This document shows positions 15,450-23,520 of a stretch of DNA of 32,717 nucleotides, piece by piece. The notes below the pieces were generated by a model. It searched no databases. It saw only the letters and a list, made by a program, of their open reading frames with translations, and was not told the DNA's origin. Both the position numbers and the translations under genes were made by a program. The stretch covers positions 1 through 32,717 of the forward strand of contig DETM01000035.1 of NCBI GenBank assembly GCA_002361655.1, read 5' to 3'. The DNA comes from Prevotella sp. UBA3288 (GTDB taxonomy: Bacteria > Bacteroidota > Bacteroidia > Bacteroidales > Bacteroidaceae). Each line of letters opens with the position of its first letter. Position 1 is the stretch's first letter.

Positions 15450-16860
15450 CCACTACCATCAGCAGGATGATAGCACCGAAGCCGATGTATTCGGCCTTGA
15501 TGAGGAAATTCTCCGATGGTTTGCGACGGGTAATCATCTCGTAGAGTAGGAAGAGCACGTGTCCGCCGTCGAGGGCCGGTATGGGCAGGATGTTCATGAA
15601 GGCGAGGATGATGCTGAGGAAGGCCGTCATCAGCCAGAATCGGTGCCAGTCCCATGTGTCGGGGAAGAGGCTGCCTATGGCTCCGAATCCGCCCAGCGAC
15701 TTGGCACCGTCTGCGGTGAAGAGGTACTTCAGGTCGTCGACATAGGATGAGAGCACGTTCCATCCGTAACTGATGCCGGCAGGGAAACTCTCGAAGAACC
15801 CGTAGCGGATGGCGTCGGGTTCGTATTGCAGACGGGGTACAAAGCCCAGTTTCAGTTGCTCGTTCAGCATGACGCTCACCGTGTCGCAACGTCCGTCGCG
15901 TTCATAGGCCAGCGTCATCTGGCGCAGAGCCAGGCTGTCGCCATGCGTCTTGACCTCGTGCATCTCCTCGTTGATACGCACAATCTCATCGGTGAACTGG
16001 TTGTAGGAGGTGATGGTCTTGCCGTTGACCATCACGATGCGGTCACCTTTCTGGAGGCCGGCCTCGGCGGCCGACATTTGCGGCAGCACGCTGTCGATGA
16101 CGGCAGGTACAAAGGTACGCATAAATGGCGGCCACGTCTTGCCCATGTCGAGCAGACTCAGTTCGGTGGTAATGGCCACGCTGTCTTTCTGCCCGTTGCG
16201 CAGCAGATAGACCTGTTTGGCATTGGTGATCTGACGATAGGCGTTGACGTCGATGCCCAGTTCGTGTTTCGGTCCTTTAAACGGACCCTCGTCGGTGCCC
16301 AGCAGTATGTCGCCGTCCTGGAAGCCAAGTGCCTTGGCCTGCTCGTTGAACTCCATGCCCTGTGTCATTTTCTCGAGAGGCACGTAGGCATCTCCCCAGT
16401 AGAAGAGTACCATGGAGTAGATGAACAGTGCCAGCAGGAAATTGACCAGTACGCCGCCCACCATGATGAGCAGTCGCTGCCAGGCGGGCTTGGCGCGGAA
16501 CTCCCAGGGTTTCACCTCCTTGCTGAGTTTCTGGTTGGTCTCGTCGATCATGCCGTCGATGGCGCAGTAGCCACCCATAGGCAACCAACCCAGACCGTAT
16601 TCGGTGCCTACATACTCTTTCTTCTCGTTGCCGTCCTCGTCTTTCCGGGTGGGTACCGTCTCCGGCTTGAGCCTCAGCAGGCGGCGCACCCAGGTATCGT
16701 AGGTGCTGACGATGTGGAACTTGGGGTTGAAGAAGAGGTAGAACTTAGAGACCCTCACCTTGAAGAGTTTGGCAAAGGTGAAGTGGCCCAGTTCATGGAG
16801 CAGTACCAGCAGGCTGATGGCCAGGAGGAACTGCAGTGCTTTTATCAGAAATACTTCCAT
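15409..16860 (-). CDS. rseP: Site-2 membrane protease RseP (M50 family)
   Basis: RseP is an intramembrane zinc protease that cleaves membrane-anchored regulators such as anti-sigma factors. The 483-aa protein has the zinc-binding HELGH at residues 22-26 in the first helix. It also has the GWLPMGGYC motif, two PDZ-like regions in the middle (for example AAEAGLQKGDRIVMVNGKTI), and the second active-site motif NILPIPALDGGH with LDGGH at 430-434. It is the last gene of the tsaB-to-rseP operon and follows dxr by 46 bp, an arrangement common in bacteria. The C-terminus, LNDILRWLGVM, overlaps the convergent comEC. Confidence 0.95.
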   Translation of the reverse strand: MEVFLIKALQFLLAISLLVLLHELGHFTFAKLFKVRVSKFYLFFNPKFHIVSTYDTWVRRLLRLKPETVPTRKDEDGNEKKEYVGTEYGLGWLPMGGYCAIDGMIDETNQKLSKEVKPWEFRAKPAWQRLLIMVGGVLVNFLLALFIYSMVLFYWGDAYVPLEKMTQGMEFNEQAKALGFQDGDILLGTDEGPFKGPKHELGIDVNAYRQITNAKQVYLLRNGQKDSVAITTELSLLDMGKTWPPFMRTFVPAVIDSVLPQMSAAEAGLQKGDRIVMVNGKTITSYNQFTDEIVRINEEMHEVKTHGDSLALRQMTLAYERDGRCDTVSVMLNEQLKLGFVPRLQYEPDAIRYGFFESFPAGISYGWNVLSSYVDDLKYLFTADGAKSLGGFGAIGSLFPDTWDWHRFWLMTAFLSIILAFMNILPIPALDGGHVLFLLYEMITRRKPSENFLIKAEYIGFGAIILLMVVANLNDILRWLGVM

Positions 16861-16866
16861 CTATGT

Positions 16867-16900
16867 TATTTACAATTTTGTAATTTACTATTTACAATTT
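16867..16900. repeat. 12-bp direct repeat between dxr and rseP
   Basis: TATTTACAATTT occurs exactly at 16867-16878 and 16889-16900, with a related TAATTTAC between them. It fills most of the 46-bp dxr-rseP gap. Confidence 0.65.
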
Positions 16901-16906
16901 ATTTTG

Positions 16907-18064
16907 TTATTTGGATAACAGTGCACCGGCTATGCGGCGTGCCTCGGCATCGCTCTGCAGATAGTCCTCGTAGGTGGGCTGCTGGATGAATGTGGCCCGT
17001 TGCATGGTCTGCTCGATGATGTCGCCCATCTGCAGGAAACGGCAGCGGTCTTCAAGGAAGGCACGGTTTACCACCTCGTTGGCGGCATTGACGATGCACG
17101 GCATGTTGCCGCCCTGGCGGATGGCCTCGTAGGCCATGGCCAGACAGCGGAACTTCTTCAGGTCGGGCTCGAAGAACTCCAGCCGCTGTGTGGCGAAGAG
17201 GTCGAGCCGCTTGCCGCTGAGGGGCAGACGGTTGGGGAAGGAGAAGGCATACTGGATGGGGAGCCGCATGTCGGGCACGCCTAACTGGGCCTTCACGCTG
17301 CCGTCCTGGAACTGTACGGCGGAGTGGACGATGGACTGCGGGTGTACCAGTACCTGAATCTGGCCGGCCTCAACACCGAAGAGCCATTTGGCCTCGATGA
17401 CCTCGAAACCCTTGTTCATCATCGATGCCGAGTCGATGGTGATTTTGGCACCCATATCCCAGGTGGGGTGGCGCAGGGCATCAGCCTTTGTCACATGGGC
17501 TATCTCGTCCATCGACTTCAGGCGGAACGGTCCGCCCGATGCCGTCAGAAGAATCTTGTCTATCGGGTTCTGGTCTTCGCCCACCAGCGACTGGAAGATG
17601 GCTGAGTGCTCGCTGTCTACGGGCAGGATGCTGACGTGGTTCTCAAGGGTCAGCCGGCATATCAGTTCGCCGGCCACCACCAGCGTCTCTTTGTTGGCCA
17701 GACAGATGGTCTTGCGGGCCTTGATGGCGTGGATGGTGGGCGAGAGTCCGGCGAATCCCACCATGGCGGTGAGCACCATGTCGATAGGACCGGCCTCGAC
17801 AATCTCGTCCAAGGCGCGGGCTCCGGCATAAATCTTCACGTCGGGCATATCGCCCATCAGTCGTTTCAGTTCGTCGTAGCGTTGCTCGTTGGCAATGACG
17901 ATGGCGGCAGGCTTGAACTTGTGGGCCTGCTCTGCCAGCAGTTCCACTTTATTATTGGCCGTCAGGCAGTACACCTCGTAAAGGTCGGCATGCTCCTCAA
18001 TTACCTCAAGGGCCTGTGTGCCAATGCTGCCTGTTGAACCAAGAATGGCTATTTGTCTTTTCAT
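16907..18064 (-). CDS. dxr: 1-deoxy-D-xylulose 5-phosphate reductoisomerase
   Basis: Dxr converts DXP to methylerythritol phosphate using NADPH, the committed step of the non-mevalonate isoprenoid pathway. Its product is the substrate of IspD, encoded at the left of this window. The 385-aa protein has the NADPH-binding GSTGSIG at residues 9-15, LANKETLV, the metal-binding PVDSEHSAIFQ, TASGGPFR, and HPTWDMGAKITIDSASMMNKG. Length and motifs are complete. Its ATG overlaps the rimM stop (ATGA), indicating coupled translation. It is the known target of fosmidomycin. Confidence 0.97.
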   Translation of the reverse strand: MKRQIAILGSTGSIGTQALEVIEEHADLYEVYCLTANNKVELLAEQAHKFKPAAIVIANEQRYDELKRLMGDMPDVKIYAGARALDEIVEAGPIDMVLTAMVGFAGLSPTIHAIKARKTICLANKETLVVAGELICRLTLENHVSILPVDSEHSAIFQSLVGEDQNPIDKILLTASGGPFRLKSMDEIAHVTKADALRHPTWDMGAKITIDSASMMNKGFEVIEAKWLFGVEAGQIQVLVHPQSIVHSAVQFQDGSVKAQLGVPDMRLPIQYAFSFPNRLPLSGKRLDLFATQRLEFFEPDLKKFRCLAMAYEAIRQGGNMPCIVNAANEVVNRAFLEDRCRFLQMGDIIEQTMQRATFIQQPTYEDYLQSDAEARRIAGALLSK

Positions 18065-18570
18065 AAATCGAGAATGCCCTCAGGCAGGGCTATTGTTATT
18101 TGCTTCTTTTTCTGGTCAATATGGGTGATGAGGTCTTCCGAGGCCGGTATGAGCGTGCCGTTCTCCAGTTCGAACAGGATGTTGGCCGTGCTGTCGTCGA
18201 TAGCGGCGATGGTGCCCACCGCCTTTTTTGTCTGAGCATCAACGATGTCGAACCCAACCAGTAGTGCCAGCGAATGGCTGGCTTCGTCGTCATCGGTGAG
18301 GGCCCGAGGGAAGTAGACATCGCAGTTCGTCAGTTCGCGAGCCCTGTCCTGTGTATTGATGTCCTCAAACTTGACGATGGCGGTGCTGTCGCTGCGGAAC
18401 CGATATTCTTCCATGAAGAAAGGCACTAGTATGCCGTCAATGTCCAGCACCAGATAGTCAGCATCGACTCGGTCAAATACGTCATCGTCGAACATGAAGG
18501 AAATCTCGCCCTTCACGCCGTGCGTCTTGCCCAGTCGGCCAATCTTGTAGACTTCTTGTTGCTTAATCAT
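18061..18570 (-). CDS. rimM: Ribosome maturation factor RimM
   Basis: RimM binds ribosomal protein S19 and helps process the 3' domain of 16S rRNA. The 169-aa protein has the N-terminal RimM beta-barrel (VYKIGRLGKTHGVKGEI) and a C-terminal PRC-barrel region (LLVGFDIVDAQTKKAVGTI). It ends DQKKKQITIALPEGILDL, as in the family. It lies between murA (36 bp upstream, with a 9-bp repeat in the gap) and dxr (4-bp overlap). Confidence 0.94.
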   Translation of the reverse strand: MIKQQEVYKIGRLGKTHGVKGEISFMFDDDVFDRVDADYLVLDIDGILVPFFMEEYRFRSDSTAIVKFEDINTQDRARELTNCDVYFPRALTDDDEASHSLALLVGFDIVDAQTKKAVGTIAAIDDSTANILFELENGTLIPASEDLITHIDQKKKQITIALPEGILDL

Positions 18571-18580
18571 TGTTTTTTAT

Positions 18581-18598
18581 GGGGCTTATTGGGCTAAT
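18581..18598 (+). repeat. Short 9-bp repeat array (GGGGCYAAT type) between murA and rimM
   Basis: The plus strand reads GGGGCTTAT then TGGGCTAAT, with degenerate continuation (GAGGGCTGTCAT) to 18610. The units run opposite to transcription of the flanking genes, so the mRNA carries the reverse complement. Confidence 0.65.
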
Positions 18599-18606
18599 GA
18601 GGGCTG

Positions 18607-19911
18607 TCATGGGAGACGCTCGATATGGGCACCTAACGCATTCAAGCGACATTCGATATTCTCATAGCCGCGGTCTATCTGCTCGATATTGTCGATGCGA
18701 CTGGTGCCTTTGGCACTCATGGCGGCAATGAGCAGGGCGATGCCGGCACGGATGTCGGGACTCGACATACGGCCACCCCGCAACTGCACCTTACGATCGT
18801 GGCCTACGACCACAGCCCGGTGGGGGTCGCACAGTATAATCTGGGCTCCCATGTCAATCAGTTTGTCGACGAAGAACAGACGGCTCTCAAACATCTTCTG
18901 ATGGAACAGCACTGAACCACGGGCCTGAGTGGCTACGGTGATGAGCACCGACAGCAGGTCGGGGGTCAGACCGGGCCATGGCGCATCGGCCAGTGTCATG
19001 ATGGTGCCGTCGATGAACGACTGTATCTCGTAGTGGCGCATATGAGGCACAAAGAGGTCGTCGCCTTCTTCTTTCACCTTGATACCCATTCGTCGGAAGG
19101 TGCTGGGGATGATGCCTAGGTTCTTGACCGACACGTTTTTGATGCGGATGCCCTGTCCTACCATAGCGGCCATGCCGACGAACGAACCCACCTCGATCAT
19201 GTCCGGCAGAATCTTGTGAGTGGTGCCGTGCAGGTGTTCCACTCCCTCTATGGTCAGCAGGTTAGAGGCGATGCCCGAAATGTGGGCACCCATCTGGTTG
19301 AGCATCTTGCACAGTTGTTGCAGATAGGGTTCGCATGCAGCATTATATATTGTGGTGGTGCCGTGAGCCAGCACGGCAGCCATTACGATGTTGGCGGTAC
19401 CGGTGACCGAGGCCTCGTCGAGTAGCATGTATTGTCCTCGCAGTTGTGAGGCCGAAATCTCATAGACATTCTGTTCCGGCACGGGATTGAAGTGAGCCCC
19501 CAGGCGCTCGAAACCCAGGAAGTGGGTGTCCAGGCGGCGACGGCCGATCTTGTCGCCTCCGGGTTTGGCAATGACGGCCTTGCCCATCCGGGCCAGTAGC
19601 GGACCAATCATCATCACCGAACCGCGCAGTTGGGCGCATTTCTCTACAAACTCGCTGCTCTGCAGGTAGTCCATGTTCAGGTCGTCAGCCTGAAAGGTGT
19701 AGGTGTCCTCGTTGTTCGTCACCTTCACGCCAATATCCTTGAGCAACTGGATGAGGTTCATCACGTCACGGATGTGGGGAATGTTCTGTATAGTGACAAC
19801 CTCGTTGGTCAGCAGCGTGGCACAAATCACCTGCAGGGCTTCGTTCTTAGCACCCTGTGGCTGAATGGTTCCACTCAGCGGATGACCTCCTTCGATGATG
19901 AATGCAGCCAT
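18607..19911 (-). CDS. murA: UDP-N-acetylglucosamine 1-carboxyvinyltransferase MurA, Asp-type active site
   Basis: MurA transfers enolpyruvate from PEP to UDP-GlcNAc, the first committed step of peptidoglycan synthesis. The 434-aa protein has the N-terminal PQGAKNEAL motif, and DAPWPGLTPDLLS in the second half. The mobile active-site loop reads PGGDKIGRRRLDTHF, with Asp120 where most MurA enzymes have the Cys alkylated by fosfomycin. Cys-to-Asp enzymes are known to be active and fosfomycin-insensitive, so target-based resistance is expected. The ATG shares one base with the DUF4290 stop (TAATG). Confidence 0.95.
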   Translation of the reverse strand: MAAFIIEGGHPLSGTIQPQGAKNEALQVICATLLTNEVVTIQNIPHIRDVMNLIQLLKDIGVKVTNNEDTYTFQADDLNMDYLQSSEFVEKCAQLRGSVMMIGPLLARMGKAVIAKPGGDKIGRRRLDTHFLGFERLGAHFNPVPEQNVYEISASQLRGQYMLLDEASVTGTANIVMAAVLAHGTTTIYNAACEPYLQQLCKMLNQMGAHISGIASNLLTIEGVEHLHGTTHKILPDMIEVGSFVGMAAMVGQGIRIKNVSVKNLGIIPSTFRRMGIKVKEEGDDLFVPHMRHYEIQSFIDGTIMTLADAPWPGLTPDLLSVLITVATQARGSVLFHQKMFESRLFFVDKLIDMGAQIILCDPHRAVVVGHDRKVQLRGGRMSSPDIRAGIALLIAAMSAKGTSRIDNIEQIDRGYENIECRLNALGAHIERLP

Positions 19912-20516
19912 TACTTACGCTTTTTGCCGTTAGCGCGTTTGGGCAGGGCCTCGCTCTGATTGGCGCGTTCGAAGGTGAACCTGTTGAGGTCTAATTGCAC
20001 GGCACCATCAGTCAGCCGAGCCATGTCGTCGGCCACTTTCTCGTCGTCTATTGAGCCATGTCCCCACAGGGCCAGGTCGCGTTTCATCTGGTTGGCCGTC
20101 AGACGAATCAACTCATCACGTTCGTCGCCGTCAGGCATTACCTTTAGTTGGTCGAGCAGTTCACCGACCAACTTGCCGTAATGTCGCAGACGGATGCCGC
20201 CCTGTGGCAAGGGCAGTGCTTCCGGCTTGTCGAGAAATTTCTCAGCCTCGCTGACATCGAACGGCCAGTCGATGTCCAGTTGCTTGTGGCTCATCAGATA
20301 GAGATGATCCCACAGCGTCTGTTCATAGTCGTCGTTCTCGCGAATCTGTGGCACCTTGGTCTCCATCAGTCTGACGATGGCCTTGGCACACTTCAGCCGC
20401 TCCTCCTTGTCTGGCAGCGAAACGGCATAGTCTACCATCCGCTGTATCTCGCGGCCATATTCTGGCAGCACCAACTGTTCACGTTGCGTGTTGTAGTCTA
20501 ATCCTTGTATGTCCAT
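19911..20516 (-). CDS. DUF4290 family protein
   Basis: This is a 201-aa cytoplasmic protein of a family typical of Bacteroidota (DUF4290). It is recognised by the start LDYNTQREQLVLPEYGREIQRMVDYA and the central QTLWDHLYLMSHKQLDIDWPF. It is mostly helical and ends in a basic tail (RANGKKRK). No catalytic motif is seen and its function is unknown. It sits between tsaB (4 bp upstream) and murA (1-bp overlap). This suggests a link with cell-wall or translation housekeeping, but only by context. Confidence 0.85.
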   Translation of the reverse strand: MDIQGLDYNTQREQLVLPEYGREIQRMVDYAVSLPDKEERLKCAKAIVRLMETKVPQIRENDDYEQTLWDHLYLMSHKQLDIDWPFDVSEAEKFLDKPEALPLPQGGIRLRHYGKLVGELLDQLKVMPDGDERDELIRLTANQMKRDLALWGHGSIDDEKVADDMARLTDGAVQLDLNRFTFERANQSEALPKRANGKKRK

Positions 20517-20520
20517 AGCG

Positions 20521-21213
20521 TTAAATGAGTTTCTTTGGCATCTTTGCTACATAGTCTTTCAGATAGAACGGCTCGAAATAGGCCACATCCTCTGTTCTGT
20601 CGTTCAGAAGCCGGCGCTCTGCCAGCGGCTGCATCCATTTGGCCAGCGGCTCGATGTTTTCTATCAGGTGAGCGTTGGGGTGATGAATGGTCTCCATACA
20701 TTTGGCTGCTCCGTTGCCGAAGAAGTAGACGGGATGCGCGTCGAGCCATGGCTTGTAGGTCTCAGCGTCGACAACATCGGCCTCCACCTGACGGATTGGT
20801 TTCAGGGCTCGGTCGTAGATGCCGGCAAAGACCTCCATCCGTCGGGCGTCAATCATCGGGCAGAGCAATGCATCGTCATCCTTGACGGTTTCTCGCAGCA
20901 ATACAGGAACACAGAGCAGTTCCAAGGTAGGCACGGCAATGAGTTTCAGGCTGCGTCCATAGCAAATGCCCTTGGCCATCGACACACCGATGCGCAGTCC
21001 GGTGTAGGAGCCCGGTCCGCAACTGACGGCGACGGCATCGAAAGGTATGGCGTGGTTGTCGGTGAACGATAGTGCTTCGTCGACCATCGAACCGAGACGT
21101 TCCGCATGGTTAGGCCCACTGTGGTCCTCCTGCTGGAAGATAACTTGCGAGTCTTCAGAGACGGCTACCGAGCACACCGAGGTGCTGGTCTCTATATGTA
21201 GTATGCACGACAT
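20521..21213 (-). CDS. tsaB: tRNA threonylcarbamoyladenosine biosynthesis protein TsaB
   Basis: TsaB is a catalytically inactive ASKHA-fold partner of TsaD, needed for t6A modification of ANN-decoding tRNAs. The 230-aa protein starts MSCILHIETSTSVCSVAV and has HSGPNHAERL and the diagnostic VSCGPGSYTGLRIGVSMAKG. The start at 21213 is preferred over 21246 because it matches the family N-terminus. It is the first gene of the operon that continues through DUF4290, murA, rimM, dxr and rseP, with a promoter just upstream. Confidence 0.95.
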   Translation of the reverse strand: MSCILHIETSTSVCSVAVSEDSQVIFQQEDHSGPNHAERLGSMVDEALSFTDNHAIPFDAVAVSCGPGSYTGLRIGVSMAKGICYGRSLKLIAVPTLELLCVPVLLRETVKDDDALLCPMIDARRMEVFAGIYDRALKPIRQVEADVVDAETYKPWLDAHPVYFFGNGAAKCMETIHHPNAHLIENIEPLAKWMQPLAERRLLNDRTEDVAYFEPFYLKDYVAKMPKKLI

Positions 21214-21243
21214 TTCTTTATACCTTATATTATATATGAGGTG

Positions 21244-21251
21244 CAAAGTTA
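21244..21251 (-). promoter_or_regulatory. -7 box of the tsaB-rseP operon
   Basis: TAACTTTG on the minus strand matches TAnnTTTG and is followed by CACC, 30 bp before ATG 21213. It is the only clear promoter found for the six-gene operon. Confidence 0.55.
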
Positions 21252-21304
21252 AGCATTTTTCCCCAAACTCACGTTCTATTTTAGAAAAATTATCATTTGA
21301 AATG

Positions 21305-21336
21305 TTTGCAGCGGTCAGAATTTTTTCCTATCTTTG
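21305..21336 (+). promoter_or_regulatory. Promoter of the yicC-gmk-nadD operon
   Basis: TTTG at 21305-21308 and TATCTTTG at 21329-21336 are 20 bp apart, close to the Bacteroidota consensus. The expected start near 21340 gives a leader of about 36 nt before ATG 21376. Confidence 0.7.
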
Positions 21337-21375
21337 CGCTCTCTAAGAAACAAACCATCAATATAAGTTATTTGC

Positions 21376-22251
21376 ATGATACAGTCAATGACAGGTTACG
21401 GCAAGGCCGTCGTCGTATTCAAGAATAAGAAAATCAGTGCTGAAATCAAGTCGCTCAACTCAAAGCAGTTGGATCTGCAGACACGTATTGCGCCGCTCTA
21501 TCGTGAGAAGGAAATGGAAATCCGTCAGATGATAACCACGGCTCTCGAACGTGGCAAGGTGGACTTCTCGCTCTGGATAGAGCGGGATGAGGGTGTGGAT
21601 GCCACGCCGGTCAATGCTGCCTTGGTGGAGAATTACTACCGCCAGTTGAAGAGTGTGGCTGCCAAGGTGGGCATCCCGGAGCCTGCTGACTGGATGTACA
21701 CGCTGACCCGTATGCCCGACGTGCTGACGAAGACCGAGCAGGAGGTCCTGACGGAGGAGGAGTGGGCTGCTGCCCGCACGGCCGTTGAGGATGCGATAGC
21801 GGCTTTGGTGGACTTCCGTAATCAGGAAGGTGCTGCGCTGGAGAAGAAGTTTGCCGAGAAGATAGACAACATCGAGCGTTTGCTGGCCGAGATAGAGCCT
21901 TATGAGAAGGGCCGTGTAGAGAAAATCCGTCAGCGCATTGTTGACGGTCTGCAGCAGATACCTGGTGCCGACTACGACAAGAACCGCTTGGAGCAGGAAC
22001 TCATCTACTACATTGAGAAACTGGATATCAGCGAGGAGAAGCAGCGGCTGACCAACCATCTGAAATATTTCCGCGAGACGATGAAGAACGGCCATGGCCA
22101 AGGCAAGAAGTTGGGTTTCATCGCGCAGGAGATGGGTCGCGAGATCAACACCACCGGTTCGAAGTCCAATCAGGCCGAGATGCAGAATATCGTCGTGCAG
22201 ATGAAGGACGAGTTGGAGCAAATCAAGGAACAGGTATTAAACGCATTATAA
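21376..22251 (+). CDS. YicC family protein (endoribonuclease-like)
   Basis: This 291-aa protein starts MIQSMTGYGKAVVVF, the YicC_N signature, and continues IKSLNSKQLDLQTRI. The C-terminal DUF1732 region is also clear (DISEEKQRLTNHLKYF, KKLGFIAQEMGREINTTGSKSN). YicC proteins have been reported to affect RNA turnover and stationary-phase survival. The metal-binding residues could not be assigned by eye. Its stop shares a base with the gmk start (TAATG), and this yicC-gmk pairing is very common in bacteria. Confidence 0.93.
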   Translation: MIQSMTGYGKAVVVFKNKKISAEIKSLNSKQLDLQTRIAPLYREKEMEIRQMITTALERGKVDFSLWIERDEGVDATPVNAALVENYYRQLKSVAAKVGIPEPADWMYTLTRMPDVLTKTEQEVLTEEEWAAARTAVEDAIAALVDFRNQEGAALEKKFAEKIDNIERLLAEIEPYEKGRVEKIRQRIVDGLQQIPGADYDKNRLEQELIYYIEKLDISEEKQRLTNHLKYFRETMKNGHGQGKKLGFIAQEMGREINTTGSKSNQAEMQNIVVQMKDELEQIKEQVLNAL

Positions 22252-22820
22252 TGGCAAAACTTCTTATTTTTTCCGCTCCCAGCGGTAGTGGCAAGAGCAC
22301 CATCGTGCAATGGCTGATGAAGGAGCACCCAGAGTTGAACCTTTATTTCTCTGTCTCCTGCACCAGCCGCGCTCCCCGGGGTAGCGAGCGGCATGGGGTG
22401 GAGTATTTCTTCCTGTCGCCGGATGAGTTTCGCAACAAAATTGCGAACAACGAGTTTCTGGAATATGAAGAGGTGTATCAAGACCGCTTCTATGGCACGT
22501 TGAAAGCCCAGGTGGAGCAACAATTGTCCAAAAGGCAGAACGTGGTGTTCGATGTCGACGTGAAGGGTGGCGTCAATATCAAGAAGTTCTATGGCGACCG
22601 TGCCATGAGCCTTTTCATCCAGCCCCCGTCGGTAGAGGAACTGCGTCGCCGTCTAGTGGGACGCGGCACTGATACGCCAGAGGCTATTGAGAATCGTCTG
22701 GCCAAGGCAGAATACGAGATGACTTTCGCCCCCCAGTTCGACCATGTCGTCGTCAACGACGATTTAGAGCAGGCTGAGGCCGAGACGCTACGGCTGGTGA
22801 GGACGTTTTTGGAGGGCTAA
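22251..22820 (+). CDS. gmk: Guanylate kinase
   Basis: Gmk phosphorylates GMP to GDP. The 189-aa protein has the P-loop SAPSGSGKST at residues 8-17 and SVSCTSRAPRGSERHGVEYFF, the GMP-binding region. It also has FLEYEEVYQDRFYGT, FDVDVKGGVNIKKFY, and the lid region LRRRLVGRGTDTPEAIENRL. The TAA stop lies inside the first unit (AGGGCTAAT) of a 9-bp array that fills the gap to nadD, so the extreme C-terminus (LEG) may itself be repeat-derived. Confidence 0.96.
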   Translation: MAKLLIFSAPSGSGKSTIVQWLMKEHPELNLYFSVSCTSRAPRGSERHGVEYFFLSPDEFRNKIANNEFLEYEEVYQDRFYGTLKAQVEQQLSKRQNVVFDVDVKGGVNIKKFYGDRAMSLFIQPPSVEELRRRLVGRGTDTPEAIENRLAKAEYEMTFAPQFDHVVVNDDLEQAEAETLRLVRTFLEG

Positions 22821-22884
22821 TGGGGCCCATGGGGCCTATTAGGCTCATTAGCCCCATTAGCCCCATTAGCCCCATTAGCCCCAA
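22813..22884 (+). repeat. 9-bp repeat array with internal inversion between gmk and nadD
   Basis: There are eight 9-nt units. The first three read in the GGGGCYNAT sense (AGGGCTAAT, GGGGCCCAT, GGGGCCTAT) and the last four in the reverse sense (TAGCCCCAT repeated, then TAGCCCCAA). The inversion lets 22814-22826 pair with 22851-22863 (13 bp perfect). An inner GCCTA-T-TAGGC sits at 22834-22844. No U-tract follows, so it is not a standard terminator. Confidence 0.85.
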
Positions 22885-22896
22885 AATAAAAAAAAG

Positions 22897-23475
22897 ATGA
22901 GAATCGGGATTTTCGGGGGCAGTTTCAACCCCATCCATATAGGTCATATCGCATTGGCCCGCCAGTTGAAGCAACTGGCGGGTGTAGACGAGGTGTGGCT
23001 GATGGTGTCGCCGCAAAATCCCCTCAAGCAGGACAATACAGATTTACTCGACGACAGGCTGCGCTACCAGATGGTTCGTGTCGCCTTGCATGGTGAAGAT
23101 GGCATCGTGGCTTCTGACTACGAATTTCGTTTACCTAAACCGTCATATACCTGGAACACGCTGCAGTGTCTGAGCAAGGATTTCCCGAACAACACTTTTG
23201 TGCTGTTGATAGGCGGAGACAACTGGGAGCACTTTTCCCGGTGGTATCGGGGCGAGGATATCGTGAGCAACTATAGCGTAGTGGTCTACCCCCGTCGTAA
23301 CAGCGACATCGACCGTTCTGCGCTGCCCCCAAATGTGACTGTGGCCGATACGCCTCTAATCGATATTTCGAGTACTGAGATACGGAAAAAGGTAAGAACG
23401 GGCAAGAACATCAAAGACTGTGTACCGGCAGTCATAGAACCACTGGTACGTAGGTTCTATTTTAGTAGCAGATAG
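22897..23475 (+). CDS. nadD: Nicotinate-nucleotide adenylyltransferase
   Basis: NadD adenylates nicotinate mononucleotide in NAD synthesis. The 192-aa protein has the nucleotidyltransferase motif GGSFNPIHIGH at residues 7-17. It also has WLMVSPQNPLK, LIGGDNWEHFSRW and the C-terminal ISSTEIRKKVRTG. It is the last gene after yicC and gmk and is separated from gmk by the inverted 9-bp array. NAD kinase is encoded elsewhere in this window at 3259-4200. Confidence 0.95.
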   Translation: MRIGIFGGSFNPIHIGHIALARQLKQLAGVDEVWLMVSPQNPLKQDNTDLLDDRLRYQMVRVALHGEDGIVASDYEFRLPKPSYTWNTLQCLSKDFPNNTFVLLIGGDNWEHFSRWYRGEDIVSNYSVVVYPRRNSDIDRSALPPNVTVADTPLIDISSTEIRKKVRTGKNIKDCVPAVIEPLVRRFYFSSR

Positions 23476-23484
23476 AGTATTTTA

Positions 23485-23520
23485 AGAGGTATTTCTATAG
23501 AGGTATTTCTATGAGGTATT
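23485..23520. repeat. 14-bp tandem repeat between convergent nadD and glycosyltransferase genes
   Basis: AGAGGTATTTCTAT occurs exactly at 23485-23498 and 23499-23512, followed by a partial GAGGTATT at 23513-23520. It fills the 43-bp gap between the two convergent stops and reaches into the glycosyltransferase stop codon. Confidence 0.8.

Noticed and set aside
22813..22884. The gmk-nadD array as an intrinsic terminator
   Set aside because: The hairpin is followed by an A-rich rather than a U-rich tract on the transcribed strand, so a standard terminator is not supported.
22753..23016. An 87-codon minus-strand ORF with Met-Gly-Leu repeats
   Set aside because: It is the antisense reading of the 9-bp array between gmk and nadD. 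The repeats make any frame open, and no start context is seen.
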